A DNA stretch of 64,000 nt from an uncultured Lachnospiraceae bacterium (GTDB lineage: Bacteria > Bacillota > Clostridia > Lachnospirales > Lachnospiraceae): the NCBI GenBank assembly GCA_949840805.1, contig CATKXR010000016.1, positions 18,835 through 82,834 of the forward strand, read 5' to 3'. Shown here one piece after another: positions 26,860 through 34,625 of the stretch. Position 1 is the first letter of the stretch. Each line of letters opens with the position of its first letter. A model generated the notes under the pieces. It had not been told where the DNA came from. It saw only the letters and a list, made by a program, of their open reading frames with translations, and made no database searches. Made by a program: the position numbers and the translations under genes.

Positions 26860-27537
26860 TTATGGGTTATCCGGACGGTTTATGTTCCGGTTGTTCTGCA
26901 GATAAGGGATCACATCCTCCAGGGTTTTTGCGCACAGGGATATCCGTTCGTATTCACGTTCGGTCGGCAAAAGGACATCCGGCACCATGATTACGGCCAT
27001 ACCGGCTTTCCAGCCGGCCTCCACGCCGGCGTAGGAGTCCTCTAACACAAGGCAATGACAAGGCAAGGTACGAGTTTTTTCTGCTGCACACAGAAAGATA
27101 TCCGGTTCCGGTTTGCCGTGCTTTACCATATCCCCATAAACGCGGTATTGAAAATATGCGCCGACACCGGCAAGCTCCAGAAAGCGGTCGGCAGCCGCCT
27201 GGTAAGTGGAAGTGGCCAGGGCAATGCAGTATTCATGGCGCCAGAGCCATCCCAGTAAATTCTTCAGCCCTGGTTTTATCGGCATGCCATGGTCCAGGAT
27301 CCATTGATCTACATATGCTACACGTTCTTTCCGCAAAGTCCAGTAATCGAAATCTTCGCCCAGTTCCTCCTTAAAAATACGGACACAGGCGTCTAAAGGA
27401 AGGCCCCGCATTCGGTCCAGCAAGGTTTTGGTGATCGGCAGTCCATGGCGGGAACCTACTTGAAGCCAGGCGTCACCGGTCAGCCGTTCCGTGTCAAACA
27501 TCAGGCCGTCCATATCAAAGATCACGGTTTTTATCAT
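26860..27537 (-). CDS. HAD-superfamily hydrolase, beta-phosphoglucomutase-like
   Basis: 225 aa. HAD motif I is VIFDMDGLMFDTE at residues 4-16, motif II is ALATSTYQA near 115, and the C-terminal motif III/IV is EDSYAGVEAG near 170. The cap-domain type (C1) and length match phosphosugar phosphatases and beta-phosphoglucomutases. The start at 27537 has GGAGG; an upstream ATG adds 15 residues without a ribosome site. In this cluster it may recycle phosphosugar dead-end products, which is inference. Confidence 0.83.
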   Translation of the reverse strand: MIKTVIFDMDGLMFDTERLTGDAWLQVGSRHGLPITKTLLDRMRGLPLDACVRIFKEELGEDFDYWTLRKERVAYVDQWILDHGMPIKPGLKNLLGWLWRHEYCIALATSTYQAAADRFLELAGVGAYFQYRVYGDMVKHGKPEPDIFLCAAEKTRTLPCHCLVLEDSYAGVEAGWKAGMAVIMVPDVLLPTEREYERISLCAKTLEDVIPYLQNNRNINRPDNP

Positions 27538-27610
27538 AGTAATCCTCCTCAGTTCCGATAATCTGTAACAGTTGAGAACCATAAATGGTTCCGGAGATTT
27601 GTGTGTATTT

Positions 27611-28447
27611 CTATTTCATGAACGGTTCAAATTTTCGATAGTTGCGTATATCTGCCTTTGCCGGTTCATAACAGTAATCCGGCGCCGTGATCTCCTGGCT
27701 CAGCAACCCCTGATAGTGGTGGTCCTGCAGGATTTTAAGCCATGCAGCCAGATCATGCCGTCCGTCCCCCCATATCAGATGTCCGTAGGGCAGACCGTCA
27801 ACAAAATGCATATGGACAATGTTTTCATCTCCCATGACATGGAACCACTGTTCCGGATTTTCACCAGACACGCCCATGGCACAGGTGTCGATCATGGCCT
27901 TAAAGTTAGGATGGCGTATCTCGTCAAACATGCGTTTTACATCTTTTAAGGTAACGGCAAGATTGGTTTCCTGGGGGCGCAAAGACTCCATGGCCAGGGT
28001 GATTCCCTTTGTCCGGGCATAGTCGGAAAGCCTTGCCAGCATGTCACGTCCCCGCTTCCAGGCTTCTTCCCGGTCTTCATTTAAGTTTCCGCGGCCGGAA
28101 TGGACTGCCATGATCTCACATCCCAGTTCCTCTCCGGCATCCAGCCCTTTTTTAAAATAATGAAAGCTTCTCCGGTACAGTTCCGGATCCGCAGCGGCAA
28201 ACTGATATGGCACGCTGCAGTTCTCAGGGGTGATGACTTTGACAGCCAATCCCCTTTCCCGGACCATACGTTTCACCCGCACACAGTCGTCATACTCCAT
28301 GTCGCTCAGAAAAAAATGCGGAGATCCCGCCCACAGCTCAATACTTTGAAATCCGGCCCGTACCTGGGCGTCCAAAAAATATTCCAGGGAAAAATACTTG
28401 TAATGAATATTCATTCCTGCCAACTGGCTTCTTTCAATCAATTTCAT
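27611..28447 (-). CDS. frlC: FrlC-like sugar epimerase (xylose-isomerase-type TIM barrel)
   Basis: 278 aa of the AP-endonuclease-2/xylose isomerase-like TIM barrel. Metal-site residues are visible along the strands: the Glu in LAMESLRPQETN near residue 155, the Asp in AMIDTCAMGV near residue 188, His in HMHFVDG near 215 and the Glu in LLSQEITAPDY near 255. The pattern FQSIELWAGSPHFF and PQETN resembles E. coli FrlC, a fructoselysine 3-epimerase that feeds psicoselysine into the pathway. It stands beside FrlD-like and HAD genes in one orientation. Confidence 0.75.
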   Translation of the reverse strand: MKLIERSQLAGMNIHYKYFSLEYFLDAQVRAGFQSIELWAGSPHFFLSDMEYDDCVRVKRMVRERGLAVKVITPENCSVPYQFAAADPELYRRSFHYFKKGLDAGEELGCEIMAVHSGRGNLNEDREEAWKRGRDMLARLSDYARTKGITLAMESLRPQETNLAVTLKDVKRMFDEIRHPNFKAMIDTCAMGVSGENPEQWFHVMGDENIVHMHFVDGLPYGHLIWGDGRHDLAAWLKILQDHHYQGLLSQEITAPDYCYEPAKADIRNYRKFEPFMK

Positions 28448-28558
28448 GGCGTGCCACCTCTCCTTATCTATTCCGGTTTGTTTATTTTAATCATCCGGAA
28501 ATCAGATCCTGTACCTGCGCAAACGTCCGTCATGTACAGGATATTGATTAACATCACC

Positions 28559-28598
28559 AGTATAGCATATCAAGTCATCTTATGACAATATATAACAT
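28559..28598 (-). promoter_or_regulatory. frlC promoter with TATATAACAT element
   Basis: On the minus strand TTGTCA (28583-28588), an 18-base spacer and TATACT (28559-28564). The shared ATGTTATATA element (28589-28598) abuts the -35 on the upstream side. Confidence 0.65.
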
Positions 28599-28609
28599 AA
28601 AAATTTAAA

Positions 28610-28642
28610 GAAAAACCGTGGGTCCCTGGCAGGCGCCCACGG
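28610..28642 (-). terminator. Terminator of the FCD-type GntR gene
   Basis: On the minus strand CCGTGGG pairs with CCCACGG around a GC-rich loop, followed by TTTTTC. Confidence 0.75.
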
Positions 28643-28647
28643 CAGGT

Positions 28648-29346
28648 TCAAATACATTCCAGTTCATTTAAAACTGCTTTATAAGCAGAAGAAGGGGCGG
28701 CAGAATAAGCCTGAATATCATAAAAATAATCCAGGGCCGCCCTGCGGCAGGATTCAATATGGGTCTTCATCAGATCAACCGCCCTGTCGGTATCCCGGGA
28801 AAGCAGAGCATGTATGATCTCTGAGTGTTCCCGTCTGGCATCATGGATCTGGATCTGATTTTGCTTGCTGGAGATAATTACACGGGTATTATCTTCGAAC
28901 AATTTCCGCATCATGTCGATGAGATAGCGGTTGCCGCAATGCTCAATGATAAAAAGATGCATGGCAGTATCCAGACGGTAGCCGTTCCGGATATCCGTCA
29001 TGTCTTTTGAAAATTTTTCCTGAAAACTGAGAAGTTCCGCCTGCGGGAGATGGGGGGCTGCCATCCGCAACGTGACCGGTTCAATCTCAAGCCGTGTCTG
29101 GAAAATCTGCTGAACGTCCGTCAGGGAGATATCAGAAACAAGGATTCCCTTTTTGGGAACAACGGTTACAAGATTGTCAAACTCCAGGCGGCTGATGGCT
29201 TCCCTGACAGGCGTGCGGCTGCAGCCCAAGTCAGCGGCCAGTTGTGCTTCATTCAGAAAGCTTCCTGGTTCATAAATGCAGTTGATCAAACGTTCTTTGA
29301 TAATGTTGTAAGCCTGGTCTTTAAAATTAGTGCTGGTAGTACTCAT
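28648..29346 (-). CDS. GntR/FadR-family (FCD) transcription regulator
   Basis: 232 aa. The winged helix (NIIKERLINCIYEPGSFLNEAQLAADLGCSRTPVREAISRLE) is followed by the all-helical FCD domain, with metal-ligand type His residues in DTAMHLFIIEHCGN near residue 125 and in the terminal THIESCRR segment. FCD regulators usually sense sugar acids or organic acids. Given its position between the fructosamine and diketogulonate loci it could serve either. GGAG lies 8 bases before the ATG. Confidence 0.85.
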   Translation of the reverse strand: MSTTSTNFKDQAYNIIKERLINCIYEPGSFLNEAQLAADLGCSRTPVREAISRLEFDNLVTVVPKKGILVSDISLTDVQQIFQTRLEIEPVTLRMAAPHLPQAELLSFQEKFSKDMTDIRNGYRLDTAMHLFIIEHCGNRYLIDMMRKLFEDNTRVIISSKQNQIQIHDARREHSEIIHALLSRDTDRAVDLMKTHIESCRRAALDYFYDIQAYSAAPSSAYKAVLNELECI

Positions 29347-29410
29347 TTTAGTTCTCCATCTGTTTCATGGTCATTCGATTTCATAAACGGTTTGTGAGGA
29401 AAATATGCTA

Positions 29411-29440
29411 TATTGTACAATAGAAAAAAAGAAATGGCAA
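29411..29440 (-). promoter_or_regulatory. Promoter and palindromic operator of the FCD-type regulator
   Basis: On the minus strand TTGCCA (29435-29440), a 17-base spacer and TACAAT (29412-29417). The -10 is embedded in a perfect palindrome, TATTGTACAATA (29411-29422), of the TTGTnACAA type often bound by FCD GntR proteins. This suggests autoregulation. Confidence 0.65.
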
Positions 29441-29538
29441 GAAACATGGACTGAAAAAAGTGCATAAAAATCAGGAATAAAATACGGCAAAAACATCTTT
29501 TGTATATTATAGAATGGACCATCGTCATAATCACCAAA

Positions 29539-29554
29539 AAACAATCGATTGCAA
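29539..29554. promoter_or_regulatory. LacI-type operator 1
   Basis: AAACAATCGATTGCAA, a near match to the 16-bp palindrome TTGCAATCGATTGCAA seen in front of the yia genes. It lies between the divergent FCD and LacI regulator genes, 50 bases upstream of the lacI-type -35. Confidence 0.65.
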
Positions 29555-29604
29555 CAAGAAAAACCATGATAATTGGGTGTATTTCACAAGAAACCAAAAG
29601 TCTC

Positions 29605-29633
29605 TTGCCTGCCTGCCCAAAATAATGTATAGT
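29605..29633 (+). promoter_or_regulatory. Promoter of the LacI-family gene
   Basis: TTGCCT (29605-29610), a 17-base spacer and TATAGT (29628-29633). It puts the transcript start near 29640, which rules out a TTG at 29636 as the start codon. Confidence 0.65.
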
Positions 29634-29659
29634 AATTGAAAAGAGCAGAGGATGTTGAG

Positions 29660-30664
29660 GTGTTTGGAAACGTGACCATTTATGATATTGCCCGCGAGGC
29701 AGGGGTGGCAGCCAGCACGGTGTCCCGGGTGATCAACAACAAGCCGGGAATCAAGCTGGAGACCCGGCAGAAGGTTCAGGAGCTTTTGAAAAAGCATAAT
29801 TATATACCAGATGCGGCAGCCCGGGGGCTGGTGATGCAGTCTACCCGGCTGGTGGGCATCCTGATTGTGGATATCCGTGTAGCCCACCACGTTCACAGCG
29901 CGTTTGTGATTGAGCAGGAGCTGACAAGGCGGGGGTATTGCTGCATTATTATGGGAACCGGGCCAGAGGACGAGAATAAAGCAGAATATATCCGCATATT
30001 GGAACAGCGCCGTGTGGAAGGCGTGATTTTGATGGGATCCATGTTTCAGACAGCGGCCGTGGAGGAAAGCATAAAAAAACATCTGCCCAAAATTCCTATT
30101 GTAATGGTAAACGGATATCTGAATCTTCCTAATGTATCGGGTGTGATTGTAGATGAGGATACAGGCGTGGAAAAATGCGTGGAACTTTTATGGTCAAAAG
30201 GCAAGAAGAAGATTGCTTTCGTTCTGGATTCGGTTTCTCCGTCCAACGGCCGCAAACAACAGGGGTATTGTGACGGAATGACGCGGCACGGGGCAAAGAA
30301 GGAAGAATTGTGGCTGTATGAGATGGAAGAAAGTTCTGTCAGGGGCGGCTATGAGATCACATTGAAGATTCTGGATGACCACCCGGATGTGGAGGGCATC
30401 ATCTATACGATTGATTTGGTGGCGGCAGGAGGCATCCGTGCAGCCTGTGACCGGGGGTACAAAGTTCCGGAAAGGCTGGGGCTGATTGGGATTGACAACA
30501 GCGTTTACGGTGAAATATCCATGCCGAAGCTGACGACCCTTGATAACCGCCTCCAGGCTCTCAGCGAGTCTGCGGCAACGATCCTCAGGGAAGGGCTGGA
30601 GGGAAAGGTGCATAGCAGGAAGCTGATGATGTTCTCAGAGATTATTGAAAGGGAGAGTACATAG
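29660..30664 (+). CDS. LacI-family transcription regulator of the yia-TRAP operon
   Basis: About 334 aa. A GTG at 29660 is chosen because GAGG lies 8 bases before it and the promoter lies downstream of the other candidate. The helix-turn-helix reads VTIYDIAREAGVAASTVSRVINN, followed by the hinge region and a periplasmic-binding-like effector domain (IEGVILMGS-type strand, GLIGIDNSVYGEI near residue 280). It almost certainly binds the four TTGCAATCGATTGCAA-type sites nearby and so controls the sugar-acid operon and perhaps itself. Confidence 0.85.
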   Translation: MFGNVTIYDIAREAGVAASTVSRVINNKPGIKLETRQKVQELLKKHNYIPDAAARGLVMQSTRLVGILIVDIRVAHHVHSAFVIEQELTRRGYCCIIMGTGPEDENKAEYIRILEQRRVEGVILMGSMFQTAAVEESIKKHLPKIPIVMVNGYLNLPNVSGVIVDEDTGVEKCVELLWSKGKKKIAFVLDSVSPSNGRKQQGYCDGMTRHGAKKEELWLYEMEESSVRGGYEITLKILDDHPDVEGIIYTIDLVAAGGIRAACDRGYKVPERLGLIGIDNSVYGEISMPKLTTLDNRLQALSESAATILREGLEGKVHSRKLMMFSEIIEREST

Positions 30665-30671
30665 AAAGAAT

Positions 30672-30726
30672 AAAGGGCAGATGCTTCTCGTCCGGCAGAG
30701 ACGGACGAGAAGCATCTGCCCTTTTT
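30672..30726 (+). terminator. Very strong terminator after the LacI-family gene
   Basis: A perfect 23-bp stem: AAAGGGCAGATGCTTCTCG continues to 30694 and its exact complement starts at 30702, around the 7-base loop GCAGAGA, then TTTTT. Confidence 0.92.
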
Positions 30727-30776
30727 CCCTTGTGAATCATAACGGGCAAACAGAAAAGCAAGAAAGAGGGATTTGA

Positions 30777-30792
30777 TTGCAATCGATTTCCA
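30777..30792. promoter_or_regulatory. LacI-type operator 2 (degenerate)
   Basis: TTGCAATCGATTTCCA keeps the left half and centre of TTGCAATCGATTGCAA but loses the right half. It lies 172 bases upstream of the main operator of the yiaL-type gene. Confidence 0.5.
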
Positions 30793-30908
30793 TTAAAGCA
30801 ATAAAAAGCAATAATAAAAAAATAGAAACACTTAAAAAATAAAAATTATTATATAATTTATACAAAAAAATCAGCTAAAAAATGTGAAATAACACAACGG
30901 AAGTGCTC

Positions 30909-30964
30909 TTGAAAAATAAAATAACCTGTGATATTATAATATTACAAATTGCAATCGATTGCAA
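30909..30964 (+). promoter_or_regulatory. Promoter and LacI-type operator 3 (yiaL)
   Basis: TTGAAA (30909-30914), a 17-base spacer and TATTAT (30932-30937). The perfect 16-bp palindrome TTGCAATCGATTGCAA (30949-30964) covers the early transcribed region, consistent with repression. Confidence 0.85.
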
Positions 30965-30980
30965 AGAAAGGGGAGACTTC

Positions 30981-31454
30981 GTGATTTACGGACACATTTC
31001 AGCGAAAGAGACAGAAACAGCATATGCAGAGCCGATTCGGGAAGCGATACGCTACTGCAGGGAAACAAATTTTTCTGATAGGGGAGAAAGCCGCCAGATT
31101 CTTCGTGGCGGGAGCATGATTATTCAGATTTGCGACCGGATAACCGGGGCTAAGGAGGAGAAGCTTCCTGAGGTACATAGAAAATATGCAGAGCTTCAGT
31201 ACATGGCAGAAGGATCTGAGTACATGGGGTTTTATCCGGACAGGGGAGACAATAAGCTGCTGCAGGATTGTCTGGAGGAGAAGGATACGATCTATTACCA
31301 GGAAAATCCATTTTCGGACGAGACTATGCTTTTGATGACGCCGGGAACCTATGCCGTATTTTTTCCAGAAGACGTACATCGTCCTTTCTGTCAGGTGGGA
31401 GAGCCAGCCAGAGTTAAGAAAATTGTGGTGAAGGTTGCGCTGGATTCTTTATAA
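30981..31454 (+). CDS. yiaL: YhcH/YjgK/YiaL family protein
   Basis: 157 aa from a GTG at 30981 preceded by AAAGGGGAGA. The DUF386 cupin-like fold has the conserved putative metal/ligand residues HRKYAELQYMAEGSE near residue 72 and the later PGTYAVFFPEDVHRPF segment. Family members are thought to be sugar-acid anomerases or isomerases, and YiaL is encoded with YiaK and the YiaMNO transporter in E. coli. The gene is separated from the next by 259 bases with a second promoter and operator. Confidence 0.85.
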   Translation: MIYGHISAKETETAYAEPIREAIRYCRETNFSDRGESRQILRGGSMIIQICDRITGAKEEKLPEVHRKYAELQYMAEGSEYMGFYPDRGDNKLLQDCLEEKDTIYYQENPFSDETMLLMTPGTYAVFFPEDVHRPFCQVGEPARVKKIVVKVALDSL

Positions 31455-31590
31455 GAAAAAATGCCCGGGAATGTACACAATTTTGGAGGTTGAGGAAAAA
31501 TAGGGTTTTTTATACAATTTTCCAGAAAAAATGTTAGATACTGACAAAAAAAGAACTTCTAATTTGTGCAAAATGTTGAATGAAATGCGG

Positions 31591-31640
31591 TTGAAATGGA
31601 TAGTGAATTATGATAAAATCTAATTTACAATCGATTGCAA
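31591..31640 (+). promoter_or_regulatory. Promoter and LacI-type operator 4 (yiaK)
   Basis: TTGAAA (31591-31596), a 17-base spacer and TAAAAT (31614-31619). TTACAATCGATTGCAA (31625-31640), one base off the palindrome, overlaps the expected transcript start. Confidence 0.85.
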
Positions 31641-31713
31641 AAATTGTAGATGTTAAAATGTATCAAATGTAACAAAATGTACCAATCAAAATTAACAAGA
31701 AAGGATTAAAACA

Positions 31714-32718
31714 ATGTTAAGAATCAAGTATGAAGAACTGCTAAAAGAGTTTGAGCGCGTACTGATCAGCAGAGGTTTTAATGAGAAGAATGCATTGGAT
31801 GCAGCCACAGTTTTTGCACAGAACAGTTTGGATGGGATCTACAGCCATGGAATCAACCGTTTCCCCCGTGTGGTTGAGTACCTGGACAAAGGTGAGATCA
31901 ATCCGGATGTGGTAGCCACCTGTGAGATGTCTATGGGAGCCATCGAGCGGTGGGAGGGCCACAGGGGCTTTGGCCCGCTGAATGCCAAGCAGGCCATGGA
32001 CCGGGCTATCGAGCTGGCCGGGCAGTACGGCATCGGAATGGTAGCCTTAGGCAACAGCAACCACTGGATGCGGGGCGGCAGCTACGGTTGGCAGGCAGCC
32101 AATGCAGGATGTATCGGCATCTGCTGGTCCAATACCATGCCCAATATGCCCGCATGGGGCGGAAAGGACAGGAAGATCGGCAACAATCCGCTGATCCTGG
32201 CAGTACCCAAGAGCAATGGGGATCATGTGGTGGTAGACTGTGCAGTATCCCAGTTTTCTTATGGAAAGATAGAGGAGGCAAGGCTGAAGGGACAGCAGCT
32301 TCCGGTGCCAGGCGGTTATGATGAAGACGGTAATCTGACGACCGACCCGGCTGCCATTGAGAAGACCTGGAGAGTTCTTCCCATGGGATATTGGAAGGGC
32401 AGCGGCATTTCCGTGCTGCTGGATCTGATTTCCACAGTTCTTACCAATGCTAATTCTGTTCAGAAGATTGGAACTTTTGGGGATGAGATTGGACTGTCCC
32501 AGATTATGATTGCCATTGATCCCGGTAAGTTTAATGACGCCGAGACTACGGATCGGATCGTAGATGAACTTGTGGCGGATATCAAGTCTTCCATTCCGGC
32601 ACAGGAGGGCGGAAAGGTATTTTACCCGGGAGAGATCGAGATCAACAACCGGAAAGATAATATGGAGAATGGTATTCCGGTGATCGAAGAGAAGTGGAAC
32701 GCAATCCTGGCGATGTAA
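31714..32718 (+). CDS. yiaK: 2,3-diketo-L-gulonate reductase (YiaK-like, Ldh/malate dehydrogenase family)
   Basis: 334 aa of the LDH2/MDH2 oxidoreductase family, NAD(P)H-dependent and cytoplasmic. It parallels E. coli YiaK closely by memory: GIYSHGINRFPRVVEYL near residue 42, NSNHWMRGGSYGWQAA near residue 113, IGICWSNTMPNMPAWGG, IGNNPLILAVP, and LPMGYWKGSGISVLLDLI near 225. It should reduce 2,3-diketo-L-gulonate to 3-keto-L-gulonate. It precedes the three TRAP genes, as in the yia operon. AAAGGA precedes the ATG. Confidence 0.9.
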   Translation: MLRIKYEELLKEFERVLISRGFNEKNALDAATVFAQNSLDGIYSHGINRFPRVVEYLDKGEINPDVVATCEMSMGAIERWEGHRGFGPLNAKQAMDRAIELAGQYGIGMVALGNSNHWMRGGSYGWQAANAGCIGICWSNTMPNMPAWGGKDRKIGNNPLILAVPKSNGDHVVVDCAVSQFSYGKIEEARLKGQQLPVPGGYDEDGNLTTDPAAIEKTWRVLPMGYWKGSGISVLLDLISTVLTNANSVQKIGTFGDEIGLSQIMIAIDPGKFNDAETTDRIVDELVADIKSSIPAQEGGKVFYPGEIEINNRKDNMENGIPVIEEKWNAILAM

Positions 32719-32779
32719 GCCGGATTGCAGGGTGTTTGGCTATTTAATATTCACATCGATTTTTGCGGTTACGATGTAC

Positions 32780-32815
32780 TTTACACCATTGCCAAGGGGA
32801 AAGGCAAAGTGTAAA
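32780..32815 (+). promoter_or_regulatory. Intercistronic hairpin before the TRAP binding-protein gene
   Basis: TTTACAC and GTGTAAA pair, with an inner GCC/GGC pair around AAGGGGAAA. There is no T run. It may stabilise or attenuate the mRNA for the abundant binding protein. Confidence 0.45.
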
Positions 32816-32843
32816 AATAAATAAGAGAAGGGAAAATTTTATT

Positions 32844-33959
32844 ATGAAGAAGAAAGTATCATTGTTATTGGCAGGCGCTTTGGTAGCAGCATCTCTGGCA
32901 GGTTGCGGGCCGACTCCTCCGGCGGCGGCACCGGCAGCGGGCGGTGACGCCGCGGCAGGCGGCAATGCGACGGCGGCGCCGGCAGCAGGCGGTGACGCTG
33001 CGGCGGCACCTGCGGCTAACGCGGAGCTGAACCTGATTATTGCTTCCAACCAGACATCTTTAGACAACCCGTATTCCTACGGTATGGATAAGTTCAAAGA
33101 AGTGCTGGAGGATATTTCCGGCGGCAAGATTTCCGTAACCGTACATAAGGGAACCCTGGGCGAGAACGAAAACGAGCTGATCGAGAAGCTGGAGATGGGC
33201 GCTGCTTCTATGGTGGTATCTTCTCCTGGTTTCATGACCGCAATCGGAGTTCCGGAGGTGGATATTTTCTCCCTTAACTATCTGTTTGACAGCTTTGACC
33301 ACTGGGAGAAGTGCCTGGATGGTGATTTTGGCAACAAGATGAAAGATATCGTTTCGGAAAAGACCGGCAACAATTTCCGCATTATGGCTTATTGGTCTTC
33401 CTCTGTCCGTGACTACTATGGAAAGAAAGACATTACCAAGCCGGACGATCTGAAGGGCATGACCATCCGTACTCAGTCTTCCCAGGTACAGCAGGAATTC
33501 TGGAAGGCCTGCGGCGCGATTCCCACTTCCGTGGCATGGGGCGAGCTGTATCAGGCTCTGCAGCAGGGTGTTGTGGATTCCGCTGAGAATGATTATACCA
33601 GCTTTATGCTGAAAGAGCATCATAAGACTGACAATGGTAAGCACATTGCCGAGACCCATCATGATTATACCACCCGTCTCCTGCTGATGAACGGCAATTT
33701 CTATGACGGCCTGACTGACGAGCAGAAAGCATGGATTGACGAGGCTGTCGAGGCTTGTACCAAAGAAGAGCGTGAAGTTGTTTACCGGATGTTTGAAGAG
33801 TCCAAAGAAAAGGTTATTGCTGACGGCGCTGTTGTGACCGAGTTTGCAGATGTGGACATTGATGCCTTTAAGGCTCTGGCTCTGCCGATTCAGGATAAGT
33901 TTGCGGCTGACAATAATATGACAGAAGAGCTGGAGATGGTGCGCGCGGCAGCAAAATAA
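32844..33959 (+). CDS. TRAP transporter substrate-binding lipoprotein (DctP/YiaO type)
   Basis: 371 aa from the ATG at 32844. The signal peptide ends in lipobox SLAGC. It is followed by a low-complexity linker of Pro/Ala/Gly (residues ~24-58) with a repeated AAGGDAA pattern. The mature DctP fold then includes KFKEVLEDISGGKISVTVHKG, FRIMAYWSSSVRDYYG and the ligand Arg segment MTIRTQSSQVQQEFWKACG. It captures the sugar acid at the membrane surface for the DctQM pair. Confidence 0.9.
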   Translation: MKKKVSLLLAGALVAASLAGCGPTPPAAAPAAGGDAAAGGNATAAPAAGGDAAAAPAANAELNLIIASNQTSLDNPYSYGMDKFKEVLEDISGGKISVTVHKGTLGENENELIEKLEMGAASMVVSSPGFMTAIGVPEVDIFSLNYLFDSFDHWEKCLDGDFGNKMKDIVSEKTGNNFRIMAYWSSSVRDYYGKKDITKPDDLKGMTIRTQSSQVQQEFWKACGAIPTSVAWGELYQALQQGVVDSAENDYTSFMLKEHHKTDNGKHIAETHHDYTTRLLLMNGNFYDGLTDEQKAWIDEAVEACTKEEREVVYRMFEESKEKVIADGAVVTEFADVDIDAFKALALPIQDKFAADNNMTEELEMVRAAAK

Positions 33960-34139
33960 GCAAAACCGGACATTAGGGATCGGTGTTGCCGTCTGCATGG
34001 ATAAAGCCAAATGAGGCTGGCATTTCCCGTATAATTTTCAGGATGCGGCAGTCACCTGGGAGACCGGGTGGCTGTTGTTCCGCTTAAAAGTATGTAAAGA
34101 AACTGTTAAAATCCCATTTAACAGAAAAGGAGAACAAAA

Positions 34140-34625
34140 ATGAAGAAAGCAATTGAGATGATGCAGAAGATCCAGATTGCAATCGGCGGAATCTTCCTGT
34201 GCATATTCCTTCTCACGGTTGTATTCCAGATGCTTTCCCGCTATTTGGGGATTGCAGCTACCTGGACTGAGGATGTATCCATGTATTCCTTTATCTGGGC
34301 AGTATTTATGGGGGCAGGCGCCATGGTTTATGAGAAGAAGCATTTTGCGTTTACTTCCATCAGTGATATGCTGAAAGACGGAACGGCGAAGAAAGTCCTG
34401 TCTATCGTGATTTCTCTTATTATGCTGTATTTTGCTGTTTTGATGGCTTATTACGGCTTTTTAGTTACCAAGCAGTTCTGGAATTATACCTGGGTGAACA
34501 TCCCCAAATTTAAGAGAGGGCCTACCTGGCTGTGCCTTCCGCTGTGCGGCATTACTTCCGCCATCTATCTGGTATTTCAGATTATTGATGATATCGGGAA
34601 CCTGACGAAAGGAGGAAATAAATAA
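34140..34625 (+). CDS. TRAP transporter small permease (DctQ/YiaM type)
   Basis: 161 aa with four membrane helices, at residues ~12-32, 45-65, 85-107 and 125-147. WTEDVSMYSFIWAVFMGAGAMVYEKKHF near residue 42 is the usual DctQ core. It partners the large DctM permease, which it overlaps by one base (TAATG), a translational coupling arrangement. AAAAGGAG precedes the ATG. Confidence 0.9.
   Translation: MKKAIEMMQKIQIAIGGIFLCIFLLTVVFQMLSRYLGIAATWTEDVSMYSFIWAVFMGAGAMVYEKKHFAFTSISDMLKDGTAKKVLSIVISLIMLYFAVLMAYYGFLVTKQFWNYTWVNIPKFKRGPTWLCLPLCGITSAIYLVFQIIDDIGNLTKGGNK

Noticed and set aside
29636..29659. TTG start for the LacI-family gene
   Set aside because: The predicted -10 (29628-29633) would put the transcript start at or after this codon; GTG 29660 has a ribosome site and fits the family N-terminus.
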